Below, one piece after another: positions 10,093-17,882 of a stretch of 64,000 nucleotides of DNA. Source of the DNA: Parapedobacter composti (GTDB lineage Bacteria > Bacteroidota > Bacteroidia > Sphingobacteriales > Sphingobacteriaceae); contig NZ_FOLL01000013.1 of assembly GCF_900112315.1 (NCBI RefSeq), positions 83,786 to 147,785 on the forward strand. Direction: 5' to 3'. The notes under the pieces were generated by a model that had not been told where the DNA came from, did no database searches, and saw only the letters and a list, made by a program, of their open reading frames with translations. The position numbers were made by a program, and so were the translations under genes. Every line of letters begins with the position of its first letter. Position 1 is the stretch's first letter.

Positions 10093-10124
10093 CAAATATA
10101 TATACTTATTACATACGATACAAA
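10093..10124 (-). promoter_or_regulatory. Promoter of the PKD-sialidase-FAS1-SusC-SusD operon
   Basis: Read on the minus strand: TTTG (10124-10121), 20 bp, TATATTTG (10100-10093). This is an exact match to the Bacteroidota promoter TTTG-n20-TAnnTTTG. It lies directly after the sulfatase stop codon and predicts a leader of about 100 nt before the ATG at 9985. Confidence 0.75.
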
Positions 10125-11582
10125 TTAATTTTGCACTTTGCGGTATTGCCCGTTACGATATTGGTTAAGGAGATAAGATAGCCGTTTTTCAGCTTTTCTG
10201 GAACGGGCCGATTTCCCCACTATATTTTCCGTTTCCATGTCGCCACCGTTATCCAAACGGTACAATTCCTTTGCAGCCACGGTGTTTTTTTCCAAATCAT
10301 ACCAATATGTACAGCGCCAGCCTGGTATGCGTACCGAATATCCCATATGTGAGGCGCGCTTACTGTTATGGATTGCTGGGTAAGGCCGCACAAATTGGCT
10401 AAACGCTGGGTAATCCCAGGACATCGATGGTTGAGCCAGCAGGGGCCGCAGGCTGATGCCCGACAAGCCGGCCATCGGGATGCCGCACAACTCATTCAAC
10501 GTGGGATAGATATCCACGGACTCCACCATCGCATCGGTCGCGCTACCGTTCCCCGCCATTCCGGGCGCTGCGATGATCAGTGGCACCCTTACGTCCAGCT
10601 CGAAGTTGGTCGATTTGCACCACAGATCCTGCTCACCCAAGTGGTATCCGTGATCGCCCCATAGCACGATGATGGTACTGTCGCTCAGTCCGAGGGTCTC
10701 CAGCTCATCCATCAACCGCCCAATCTGCGCATCTACATAGCTGATGCAGGCATAGTATCCATGTATCAATTCCTGCTCCTGTTCGGGCGGTATCGGCCCT
10801 GCGTCGGGCACATCACTGTACCCCCTAAGCTCCTGCCATTGATGAAACGAAAGCTCCGGACTGCCGACGGGCCGCTCCCGGTGGACTACGCCGAATGCCG
10901 ACCGTTCATATAAATCCCAGTATCTCTTCGGCGCACAGAACGGCGCATGCGGTTTTTTGAAGCCTACTGCTATGAAAAAAGGATTATCCGTCCGGCCAGC
11001 CTCTGCCAGTAGGCGGATGGCATCTTCCGCGATCTTCCCATCGCTATACGCCGTATCCGGCACATCGGCCATTTCCGTGGCCCGCTGTTTACCTTTGCCG
11101 CTCCGGTTCTCCGGAAGCACATAGGTGTTTCCGTCAAACGGAGATATTTCCTCCGTCCACGACACTGAATCCAGCGTCCGCTTCGAGTTATGAAATATTT
11201 TCCCAACGCTGGCCGTGAAATAGCCGTTGCCTTTAAAATGCTGCGGAAGTGTCACCGCCCCGGGCAAGTTTTCCCTGAAATGAACCTGCAGGTCATGCAC
11301 ACCGGTCTCATCCGGCCGCAGCCCTGTCAACATGGACGTCCTCGATGGGCTGCATACCGCCTGCTGGCAATAGGCGTTACGAAATACCACACCCCGTTCT
11401 GCAAGCTTATCTATATTAGGGGTATAAGCTCGCTGATCGCCATAACAGCCGATATCCGGACGCAAATCATCGACGACCAGAAAAAGGATATTTTTACGTT
11501 GCTGCCCTTTAGTAGACATCTGAACAGCATTCACCAGCATAATGCCCAGCAACAGGCACAGTTTCCCTCGGAGTTTCATCAT
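10125..11582 (-). CDS. Secreted Cys-type sulfatase, iduronate-2-sulfatase-like
   Basis: 485 residues with a signal peptide, removing sulfate esters from glycans. The metal-binding pair Asp38-Asp39 lies in FLVVDDLRPDIGCYGD. The sulfatase signature is AVCSPSRTSMLTGLRPDE, where Cys77 of C-S-P-S-R must be converted to formylglycine by an anaerobic-type maturase (anSME) encoded elsewhere. Further conserved parts are GFKKPHAPFCAPKRYWDLY and VLWGDHGYHLGEQDLWCKSTNFE. The QQAVCSPSR context and the H-x-P-F region resemble the iduronate-2-sulfatase-like sulfatase subfamily, but the substrate cannot be read from sequence. It has its own promoter and operator and lies just upstream of the sialidase operon. 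Confidence 0.92.
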   Translation of the reverse strand: MMKLRGKLCLLLGIMLVNAVQMSTKGQQRKNILFLVVDDLRPDIGCYGDQRAYTPNIDKLAERGVVFRNAYCQQAVCSPSRTSMLTGLRPDETGVHDLQVHFRENLPGAVTLPQHFKGNGYFTASVGKIFHNSKRTLDSVSWTEEISPFDGNTYVLPENRSGKGKQRATEMADVPDTAYSDGKIAEDAIRLLAEAGRTDNPFFIAVGFKKPHAPFCAPKRYWDLYERSAFGVVHRERPVGSPELSFHQWQELRGYSDVPDAGPIPPEQEQELIHGYYACISYVDAQIGRLMDELETLGLSDSTIIVLWGDHGYHLGEQDLWCKSTNFELDVRVPLIIAAPGMAGNGSATDAMVESVDIYPTLNELCGIPMAGLSGISLRPLLAQPSMSWDYPAFSQFVRPYPAIHNSKRASHMGYSVRIPGWRCTYWYDLEKNTVAAKELYRLDNGGDMETENIVGKSARSRKAEKRLSYLLNQYRNGQYRKVQN

Positions 11583-11714
11583 ACGTTTATATTAATTATT
11601 GGTCCGATAGGCTATGAGCGACCCGCCATAGTACGTGGTATGCCCCCTTACCCTCGTAATACTGAACGGTTAACCACAGTAATTCGGTTACAATCGGTCC
11701 GATATATTCTTTAT

Positions 11715-11727
11715 TATGTAGAACATA
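11715..11727. promoter_or_regulatory. Putative GntR operator in front of the sulfatase
   Basis: Exact copy of the palindrome TATGT-AGA-ACATA, 4 bp downstream of the -7 box, as at 10076-10088. A regulator bound here would cover the predicted start of transcription, which fits repression. Confidence 0.65.
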
Positions 11728-11731
11728 TCGA

Positions 11732-11763
11732 CAAATATGAGAGTTTTCTCATAGATATGCAAA
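11732..11763 (-). promoter_or_regulatory. Promoter of the sulfatase gene
   Basis: Minus strand TTTG (11763-11760), 20 bp, CATATTTG (11739-11732), one mismatch to TAnnTTTG. The expected transcript has a leader of about 145 nt before the ATG at 11582. The leader region and its upstream edge contain two copies of GGTCCGATA (11601-11609 and 11696-11704) and no gene. Confidence 0.65.
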
Positions 11764-11809
11764 TAAAAATGTTGCTGTATATGACACAGGGGCTCGCGGT
11801 GTAACAATA

Positions 11810-12514
11810 TTACCGCTTCATCCGTTCGAAATGCGGACTCAGGTGTTCTTTCATTCCTTGCCGGAAGTCTTCCGGGCCACCGGTTTTAAGCAACTCCAGC
11901 AAATCGCGATGGGTTACTTTCCCGACCTTGGCTTCCCCGTTGATTTTGGCTTCTTCGCTCACTACATATTCAAATACGGGTAGCAGCATATTCTGGAATC
12001 GCATAAACGTTTCATTGCCGGTCATCTGGTAGAGTTTGCCATGAAACGCAATCTCATATTTTACCTTGAAGGGCTTCTGTACTTTATTGATTTCCTTACC
12101 GACTATCTGTTCCAGTTCTTTCAAATCTTTATCGGTCATCCGTGTATACAACACATCGGCCAACCCCATTTCCAGTACCAATCGCAGTTCAAACAGGTCT
12201 TGCAATGTGTTTTGATCAAGTATCAATGGATCCATTACGCGTTCAAAACCGCCCAGGATATCCGGCTCCGCCAATACCATACCCCGTTTTTTCCGAGATT
12301 CAATCATCCCCAGCATGCGCAGCCTACTTAATGCCTCACGAACTACGTTCCGGCTTACGTCTAATGCTTCGGCCAATTCCAATTCCTTAGGCAGGGCATC
12401 GCCAGGTTTAAAGGCTTTTCTCTTTAGGTATTCACGGAGTCGTGTTTCCACTACATCCGCCATGGTGGAGGGTGCTATCTTTTCTATATCCTTACTTAAA
12501 TTTTTACTTGCCAT
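11810..12514 (-). CDS. FadR-subfamily GntR transcriptional regulator
   Basis: 234 residues. N-terminal winged helix of the GntR family (about 17-85): VETRLREYLKRKAFKPGD, LPKELELAEALDVSRNVV, REALSRLRMLGMIES. The C-terminal all-helical FCD ligand domain (about 100-230) has LFELRLVLEMGLADV, FHGKLYQMTGN and THRDLLELL, with candidate metal or ligand residues of the usual E/D-H-H set. FadR-type relatives such as E. coli NanR respond to sugar acids including sialic acid, which suits the sialidase next door (inference). It is transcribed in the same direction as the sulfatase, 227 bp upstream, and is divergent from the DUF763 gene. Autoregulation is possible through the degenerate site at 12563. Confidence 0.92.
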   Translation of the reverse strand: MASKNLSKDIEKIAPSTMADVVETRLREYLKRKAFKPGDALPKELELAEALDVSRNVVREALSRLRMLGMIESRKKRGMVLAEPDILGGFERVMDPLILDQNTLQDLFELRLVLEMGLADVLYTRMTDKDLKELEQIVGKEINKVQKPFKVKYEIAFHGKLYQMTGNETFMRFQNMLLPVFEYVVSEEAKINGEAKVGKVTHRDLLELLKTGGPEDFRQGMKEHLSPHFERMKR

Positions 12515-12562
12515 TTCAAGATAAACGTGCGAAAAGACAAAAGTGCGTTATTTTTTCATCAT

Positions 12563-12575
12563 TATGTAGGACAAA
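12563..12575. promoter_or_regulatory. Degenerate third copy of the GntR box, beside the regulator gene
   Basis: TATGT-AGG-ACAAA: the left arm and GTnnnAC core are kept and the right arm is changed at one base. It lies 49 bp upstream of the regulator ATG. A convincing -7 box at the spacing seen in the other two promoters is not visible here, so the role is uncertain. Confidence 0.4.
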
Positions 12576-12597
12576 ATAAAAATACTATTATTTTTAG

Positions 12598-12605
12598 TAT
12601 ATTTG
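12598..12605 (+). promoter_or_regulatory. -7 promoter element of the DUF763 gene
   Basis: TATATTTG matches TAnnTTTG exactly, 47 bp before the chosen ATG at 12653. No good -33 TTTG at 19-21 bp was found. The element lies inside the longer open frame that starts at 12527 and so supports the shorter start. Confidence 0.5.
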
Positions 12606-12652
12606 TTGCCGGTCCCGGCGCAGTCCGTGTGCTCCGTTTTTCAAGAAGTTAT

Positions 12653-13861
12653 ATGAAAAAATCAGGTACTGCCAACCTTCCGCTGCATCACGGACATGTG
12701 CCCCGCTGGCTATCCGAGAGGATGGCCCGGCTTGGATTGGCCATTACGGAATGTATTCTGCAGGATTTCGGAAAGCGGGATTATCTGAGAAGGATGGCTG
12801 ACCCTTTCTGGTTCCAGAGTCTGGGTTGTGTCATGGGCATGGATTGGCATTCTTCAGGCATCACAACATCCGTGCTCGGTGCTTTAAAACGCTCCGTTTC
12901 TCCGCTTGCCAAGGAATTGGGTATTCAAATCTGTGGAGGAAAAGGCAAGCACTCCAGAAATACCCCACAGGAATTGGAACAGTATTGTATGCGTGTTGGA
13001 TTGAATGGTAACCAGTTCGCACGGGCTTCAAAGCTGGTAGCCAAAGTGGATAATACCGCTGTTCAGGATGGGTATCAGCTTTACCTGCATACTTTCATCG
13101 TGAGTGATGAAGGCGATTGGACAGTTGTGCAACAGGGAATGAACGAAACCGATGCGACTGCTCGCAGATACCACTGGCATTCCAACGGGCTAACCTCGTT
13201 TACCGAACAGCCGCATAGCGCTATCTGCGGCAAAAACCAGGGAAAAATCATTAATATGACAGCTGACGGGGCAGCAGCGGCAAAAGCAACGATCCTAAAT
13301 CTATGCGCCGAACGGCCGTCCGCAGTTCTCACGGAAGCCTCCAAATTAGTCATGCCCAACCGTCACGAGATAACCGCCAGTGATATCGACCTTAAACGGC
13401 TGGGCGCCATGCTTTGGCTTACCCATGAAAAATGCCCGGCCGATTTCGAAGAACTTTTGCTCCTGAAAGGCATGGGGCCACGCACCTTGCAGTCTTTAGC
13501 ACTGGTTAGTGAGATTATTTACGGCACACCTGCCCGGTTCGAAGACCCCGCACGGTTTTCCTTTGCGCATGGGGGAAAAGACGGACACCCGTTCCCAGTG
13601 CTCACGAAAGTGTATGACGAGACCATCGACGTGCTCAACCGCGCTGTCGGGCAGGCAAAACTCGGAGACAGCGACAAAAAGCAGGCGATTAAAGCACTGA
13701 GCGACCTGGCATACCGGGCAGAACGGCATTTTACGCCCCATAACGATATTGATATCCTCCTAAAAAGAGAACGTGACAATGCCTGGAAGCACGGAGGAAA
13801 AACGGTCTTCGGCGACGCTCCCCCACCCTCAAACCAACTGAAGCTGTTCGATTGGCAGTAG
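12653..13861 (+). CDS. DUF763 family protein with a helix-hairpin-helix motif
   Basis: 402 residues from ATG 12653. This start gives MKKSGTANLPLHHGHVPRWL, the conserved beginning of DUF763 proteins; the frame is open further upstream but unlike the family. Family members are known in archaea and scattered bacteria and have no established function. Residues 266-290 (EELLLLKGMGPRTLQSLAL) read as a helix-hairpin-helix of the type used by DNA glycosylases and other DNA-binding proteins, so a nucleic-acid role is plausible. No signal peptide or membrane segment is seen. Divergent from the GntR gene, convergent with the SDR gene 30 bp downstream. Confidence 0.85.
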   Translation: MKKSGTANLPLHHGHVPRWLSERMARLGLAITECILQDFGKRDYLRRMADPFWFQSLGCVMGMDWHSSGITTSVLGALKRSVSPLAKELGIQICGGKGKHSRNTPQELEQYCMRVGLNGNQFARASKLVAKVDNTAVQDGYQLYLHTFIVSDEGDWTVVQQGMNETDATARRYHWHSNGLTSFTEQPHSAICGKNQGKIINMTADGAAAAKATILNLCAERPSAVLTEASKLVMPNRHEITASDIDLKRLGAMLWLTHEKCPADFEELLLLKGMGPRTLQSLALVSEIIYGTPARFEDPARFSFAHGGKDGHPFPVLTKVYDETIDVLNRAVGQAKLGDSDKKQAIKALSDLAYRAERHFTPHNDIDILLKRERDNAWKHGGKTVFGDAPPPSNQLKLFDWQ

Positions 13862-13890
13862 CCACCTGCTTACCGCCCGTCCGGCATTTC

Positions 13891-14670
13891 CTATGGCGAT
13901 GGACTAACCACCGTCCAGCCGCCGTCAACTATCAGTGTCTGGCCGGTGATATGCTTAGCACCGTCGCTTACCAAGAAGCATGCCGCTGCAGCGACGTCTT
14001 CCGGCGTACCCGGCCGCCCCAAGGGCGTAAGCCGCGCCCAAGTAGCTTCATATTCATTATCGGCAGCCGTCCGTTCCGTCAATGTGGCGCCCGGAGCCAC
14101 GGTATTTACATTGATACCGAAGGGCGACAGTTCTACGACCAAGTGCTTAGCCAACATTTCCAGTGCCGCCTTTGACATGCCGTAAGCCGCCAGTTGCTTA
14201 TGCGCTTGATGTCCGGTCGCCGACGACATGAACAATAATGAACCACCTGTACGCTGTTTAATAAATTGCTTCGCAGCCTCCTGAGCCAGAAAAAACGTCC
14301 CTCCAAGGTTTACTTCCATCACTTTAAAAAATGACTCGGGCTTATAATCCAGAAAATTACCGAACAGTGTGATGCCAGCATTGGCAATAGCAATGTCCAG
14401 TGAGCCTGTTTCAACAACGGCCCTTTCAACCAACCGTTTAATAAACCCTAAATCACTGGAATCTCCCGGACAAGCCACACAGCGGCCCAACCGGCTTATC
14501 TTTCCGGCCGCGTGTTCTGCCAAGTCGGCATCGATATCATTAAGTAGCACGGTCGCTCCCTCACGGGCTAATCGTCGGCATATTTCGAATCCTATTCCTT
14601 GTCCAGCCCCGGTTACGACAGCTGTTTTTCCGTTGAATGCGTTCGATAGTAAGTGATTATTATATTCCAT
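13891..14670 (-). CDS. Short-chain dehydrogenase/reductase (SDR)
   Basis: 259 residues, classical SDR. Nucleotide-binding AVVTGAGQGIGFEICRRLA lies near the N-terminus, IAIANAGI marks the NAG segment, SSATGHQAHKQLAAYGMSKA supplies the catalytic Ser and Tyr-x-x-x-Lys, and PGATLTERT is the usual post-catalytic loop. The C-terminus GQTLIVDGGW is typical. Substrate unknown; glucose/3-oxoacyl-type SDRs look alike at this level. It stands alone on the minus strand between two plus-strand genes. Confidence 0.9.
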   Translation of the reverse strand: MEYNNHLLSNAFNGKTAVVTGAGQGIGFEICRRLAREGATVLLNDIDADLAEHAAGKISRLGRCVACPGDSSDLGFIKRLVERAVVETGSLDIAIANAGITLFGNFLDYKPESFFKVMEVNLGGTFFLAQEAAKQFIKQRTGGSLLFMSSATGHQAHKQLAAYGMSKAALEMLAKHLVVELSPFGINVNTVAPGATLTERTAADNEYEATWARLTPLGRPGTPEDVAAAACFLVSDGAKHITGQTLIVDGGWTVVSPSP

Positions 14671-14817
14671 AACTCAGGCGCTTCAAAAATAACATTTAAT
14701 CGGTAATTGCCCGTCCTGATGTATCTGTGCTTTCCCGACTACTTAAACGGTTCTCAGCCCCCGGGTCTTTTTAACATTTCCATGGCATTGGGATATTCCT
14801 ATCTTCATCAAATCCGG

Positions 14818-14847
14818 TAACTTTGCGTAATAACTTATAATAAGGAG
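14818..14847 (+). promoter_or_regulatory. -7 element and Shine-Dalgarno of the NmrA-like gene
   Basis: TAACTTTG (14818-14825) fits TAnnTTTG. AAGGAG at 14842-14847 is a strong Shine-Dalgarno sequence 8 bp before the ATG, which is less usual in this phylum. No -33 at the right distance was seen. Confidence 0.5.
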
Positions 14848-14855
14848 CAACGGAC

Positions 14856-15710
14856 ATGAATATCGCAATAACCGGCGCTACCGGGCAGCTCGGCCGCCTT
14901 GTACTAAACATGCTAATCCAGCAATCAACGCCGTACCGCATCATCGCGCTGGCCCGATCACCGCAGAAGGCGGCCAACCTGGAGGTTGAGGTTCGCCATG
15001 CAGACTACGATAAACCGGAAACGCTGGCCGGTGCGTTGCAAGGCGTAAACAGGCTGCTGCTGATTTCCGGGAACGAGGTGGGTAAACGGGCCGAGCAGCA
15101 CCGCCGGGTCATCGAGTCGGCCCAAAAAGCCGGAATTGAGTGGATAGTGTATACCAGCCTTCTTCATGCCGACACTTCTTCGCTGAGCCTCGCGCCCGAA
15201 CACCTTGCCACAGAAACCCTGCTAAAGCAGTCGGGCCTTCCGTTCACCTTGCTGCGCAATGGCTGGTATACGGAAAATTATACCGGTTCTATCCCCGGCG
15301 CGTTAAAAAGCGGTGTCCTGTTAGGCAGCGCGGGTGACGGAAAAATTGCCGCTGCAACAAGGGCAGACTTCGCCGAGGCGGCTGCGGCGGTGCTTACTGG
15401 CGACGGCCATATTGGGAAAACCTATGAACTGGCCGGTGACGAAGCCTTCACGCTCAGCGAGCTGGCTGCAGAAATTTCCCACCAAACAGGTGGCAACATC
15501 CCCTATAAAAACCTACCGGAGGCGGAATACGCCGCCACGCTCCAACGCTTCGGCCTTCATTCAGGTCTTGCACGGGCAATTGCCGGTTGGGATGCCGCCG
15601 CGGCAAAAGGAGATCTCTTTGACGACAGCGGCCAGCTTTCCAGCTTGATTGGCCGCCCCACAACGTCATGGCGCGATACCGTTACCGCTGCATTAAACGA
15701 AACATCGTAA
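14856..15710 (+). CDS. NmrA-like NAD(P)-binding oxidoreductase (QorB/YtfG-like)
   Basis: 284 residues, atypical extended SDR. The N-terminal NITGATGQLGRLV-type motif (ITGATGQLG) binds NAD(P), followed by LARSPQKAANL and VRHADYDKPETL typical of NmrA/QorB proteins. The length is nearly that of E. coli QorB, a quinone oxidoreductase. Further family segments are TLLRNGWYTENY and ELAGDEAFTLSELAAE. Probably reduces quinones or similar compounds in the cytoplasm. Monocistronic, with its own -7 element. Confidence 0.85.
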   Translation: MNIAITGATGQLGRLVLNMLIQQSTPYRIIALARSPQKAANLEVEVRHADYDKPETLAGALQGVNRLLLISGNEVGKRAEQHRRVIESAQKAGIEWIVYTSLLHADTSSLSLAPEHLATETLLKQSGLPFTLLRNGWYTENYTGSIPGALKSGVLLGSAGDGKIAAATRADFAEAAAAVLTGDGHIGKTYELAGDEAFTLSELAAEISHQTGGNIPYKNLPEAEYAATLQRFGLHSGLARAIAGWDAAAAKGDLFDDSGQLSSLIGRPTTSWRDTVTAALNETS

Positions 15711-15789
15711 GCAGGCGGGCTGCGCTTCAGAAGTCTCGTAAAATTTTCGATTTAATTGTTCAAAAATTCCTTAATCGGATTTTTTATAG

Positions 15790-15797
15790 TAGGTTTG
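15790..15797 (+). promoter_or_regulatory. -7 promoter element of the DHH phosphoesterase gene
   Basis: TAGGTTTG matches TAnnTTTG and ends 18 bp before the ATG at 15816. No clear -33 element. Confidence 0.45.
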
Positions 15798-15815
15798 CAG
15801 ACTTTTAACAGTTGA

Positions 15816-16826
15816 ATGTTTACACCGGAAGCGCTTAAGGGGGAACTGACCGAACCGAAGCAGATTGTAGTCACCACGCACCATAAACCTGATGGGGACG
15901 CCTTGGGATCCTCATTGGCGGTGTACCACTGGCTGAAAGCCAAAGGGCATACTGTACATGTTATCGTGCCATCGGACTTCCCGGCATTCCTTAACTGGTT
16001 GCCCGGACGATCGGATATCCGGATATACACCGAGGATAAAGCGGCCAACGACGCACTGATTGCAAAAGCACAGTTTATTTTCTGTTTGGATTTCAACGGC
16101 TTGGGACGCATCCACGCCATGGAAGAAGCACTCAGGAATGCTGAAGGGACCAAGGTGATGATAGACCATCACCTGGATCCGGAGGGGTTTGACAGCTACC
16201 GGCACTGGGATAGCGAAGCAGCAGCTACCGCTCAGTTGGTTTACGATTTCATTGCCAACATAATGGATGATCATCAGGCCATTACCCCTGAAATCGCCAC
16301 GTGCCTCTATACCGGCATCATGACCGATACCGGTTCCTTCAGGTTCCAGACCACCACACCGCTGGTGCACCGGATCGCAGCCGACCTGATTACCTTAGGT
16401 GCAAAAAATTGGGAAATACACGAACAGGTTTACAACAGTTTTTCAGAAAACCGGCTGAAGTTTCTTGGCTTCTGCCTGTTAAACAGACTGGAGGTACTCC
16501 ATGAATACCGCACCGCGTTGTTCAGTATTTCACGACACGATCTCAGCCGGTTTCAAATCACTACCGGAGATACCGAAGGACTGGTCAACTATGCATTATC
16601 TATCAGTGGCATGAGGCTTGCCGCGTTAATCGTAGACCGTACCGAACAGGTGAAACTGTCGCTGCGTTCTGTCGGGAATTTTCCCTGCAACGAAGTCTGC
16701 AAAAAACACTTCAATGGAGGAGGTCACCGCAATGCAGCCGGAGGCAATTCAAACGAGCCACTGCCCAAGGTGGTTGCGGCGTTTAAATCCATATTACCAG
16801 CATATAAAGTACTTTTAACACAATAA
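15816..16826 (+). CDS. DHH-family phosphoesterase, NrnA-like oligoribonuclease/pAp phosphatase
   Basis: 336 residues. The N-terminal DHH domain shows HKPDGDALGSS near residues 23-33, FCLDFNGLGR, MIDHHLDPEGF (the DHH motif) and TGIMTDTGSFRF. The C-terminal DHHA1 domain ends with the RNA/phosphate-binding FNGGGHRNAAGG. This layout is that of NrnA, which degrades short oligoribonucleotides and dephosphorylates pAp. The FKBP gene follows after only 16 bp, suggesting a shared transcript. Confidence 0.9.
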   Translation: MFTPEALKGELTEPKQIVVTTHHKPDGDALGSSLAVYHWLKAKGHTVHVIVPSDFPAFLNWLPGRSDIRIYTEDKAANDALIAKAQFIFCLDFNGLGRIHAMEEALRNAEGTKVMIDHHLDPEGFDSYRHWDSEAAATAQLVYDFIANIMDDHQAITPEIATCLYTGIMTDTGSFRFQTTTPLVHRIAADLITLGAKNWEIHEQVYNSFSENRLKFLGFCLLNRLEVLHEYRTALFSISRHDLSRFQITTGDTEGLVNYALSISGMRLAALIVDRTEQVKLSLRSVGNFPCNEVCKKHFNGGGHRNAAGGNSNEPLPKVVAAFKSILPAYKVLLTQ

Positions 16827-16842
16827 TTAACTACACTCAAAA

Positions 16843-17817
16843 ATGAAGAAATCAATTTTCAGTTTAGGTCTTGCAGCGGCAGTATTGGCCGGAGCCTGCC
16901 AGCAGTTCAAAACAGGCGATGGAGGCTTACAATACAAAATCGTGAAAGACAACGGACAGCCGAAAGCGCAAACGGGCGACCTGCTTTCCGTGAACATGAC
17001 CGTAACGACCGATAGGAATGATTCACTGCTCACCAGCACCTATAAGATAGGTCTTCCCCAAATCGTCAACATTACGCCCGACACATTGCCTGGAGCATAT
17101 TCCGGTGATTACAGTTCAATGTTCCGCATGCTGGGCGAAGGTGACAGCGCGATATTCAAGCTCAATTTAGACACGATGGCTGCAAAAACCATGCAGCCGA
17201 AGCCCGAGTTTGCCGATAAGTACGTAACCTTCACTGTCAAGGTAAACAAACACTTCAAGAAAGGCGATCTTACAGACAGCGCCCTTTACGCGGAGGTAAA
17301 CACTTACTTTGATGGTGAAATCGAAAAGTTGAAGGCTTCGGAAGAAAGCAAAATCGACAATTACATCAAAAAGAACAACCTGCAGCCAATGAAAACGGCA
17401 TCCGGACTGCAATATGTGATTACCGAAGAGGGAACGGGTGAAAAGCCTGTAGCAGGCGATACCGTCGAAGTAAACTATACCGGCACGCTGATTGGCTCAG
17501 GCGACGTATTTGACACCTCCATCAAGGAAGTAGCTGAAAAAAACAAAATCTACAATGCCATGCGTCCATATGAGCCCGCCAAATTTGCCATTGGCGTACG
17601 CCAGGTTATTCCGGGGTGGGACGAAGGCTTGCTACTGCTCCCTAAAGGAAGCAAGGCTAAACTCATCATTCCTTCCCAATTGGGTTATGGCGAACGCGGG
17701 GATATGCGCGGCACCATCCCGCCGTTTGCACCCCTGGTCTTCGATATTGAGCTTATCGATATCCTGAAGCCAACAGCAGCGGCTGATAGCACCGCCCAAG
17801 GCACCACAGCGCAGTAA
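16843..17817 (+). CDS. FKBP-type peptidyl-prolyl isomerase lipoprotein
   Basis: 324 residues. Lipoprotein signal with Cys19 in LAGAC. Residues about 30-130 form a degenerate FKBP-like domain (GDLLSVNMTVTTD). The C-terminal FKBP domain (about 185-300) is complete: SGLQYVITEEGTGEKP, GDTVEVNYTGTL, VIPGWDEGLLLLPKGSKAKL, LGYGERG and IPPFAPLVFDIELI. Helps fold envelope proteins by prolyl isomerisation. Followed directly by a strong terminator, so it ends the NrnA-FKBP unit. Confidence 0.93.
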   Translation: MKKSIFSLGLAAAVLAGACQQFKTGDGGLQYKIVKDNGQPKAQTGDLLSVNMTVTTDRNDSLLTSTYKIGLPQIVNITPDTLPGAYSGDYSSMFRMLGEGDSAIFKLNLDTMAAKTMQPKPEFADKYVTFTVKVNKHFKKGDLTDSALYAEVNTYFDGEIEKLKASEESKIDNYIKKNNLQPMKTASGLQYVITEEGTGEKPVAGDTVEVNYTGTLIGSGDVFDTSIKEVAEKNKIYNAMRPYEPAKFAIGVRQVIPGWDEGLLLLPKGSKAKLIIPSQLGYGERGDMRGTIPPFAPLVFDIELIDILKPTAAADSTAQGTTAQ

Positions 17818-17822
17818 CATGC

Positions 17823-17866
17823 AAACAAAAACGCCTTCCCTTTCGCGGAAGGCGTTTTTGTTTTAT
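17823..17866 (+). terminator. Intrinsic terminator after the FKBP gene
   Basis: A perfect 17-bp stem (17823-17839 with 17847-17863) around a 7-nt loop, GC-rich in the middle (ACGCCTTCC/GGAAGGCGT) and flanked by A and T tracts, so it can act in both directions. Confidence 0.9.
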
Positions 17867-17882
17867 ATGCTATATTTGCATC

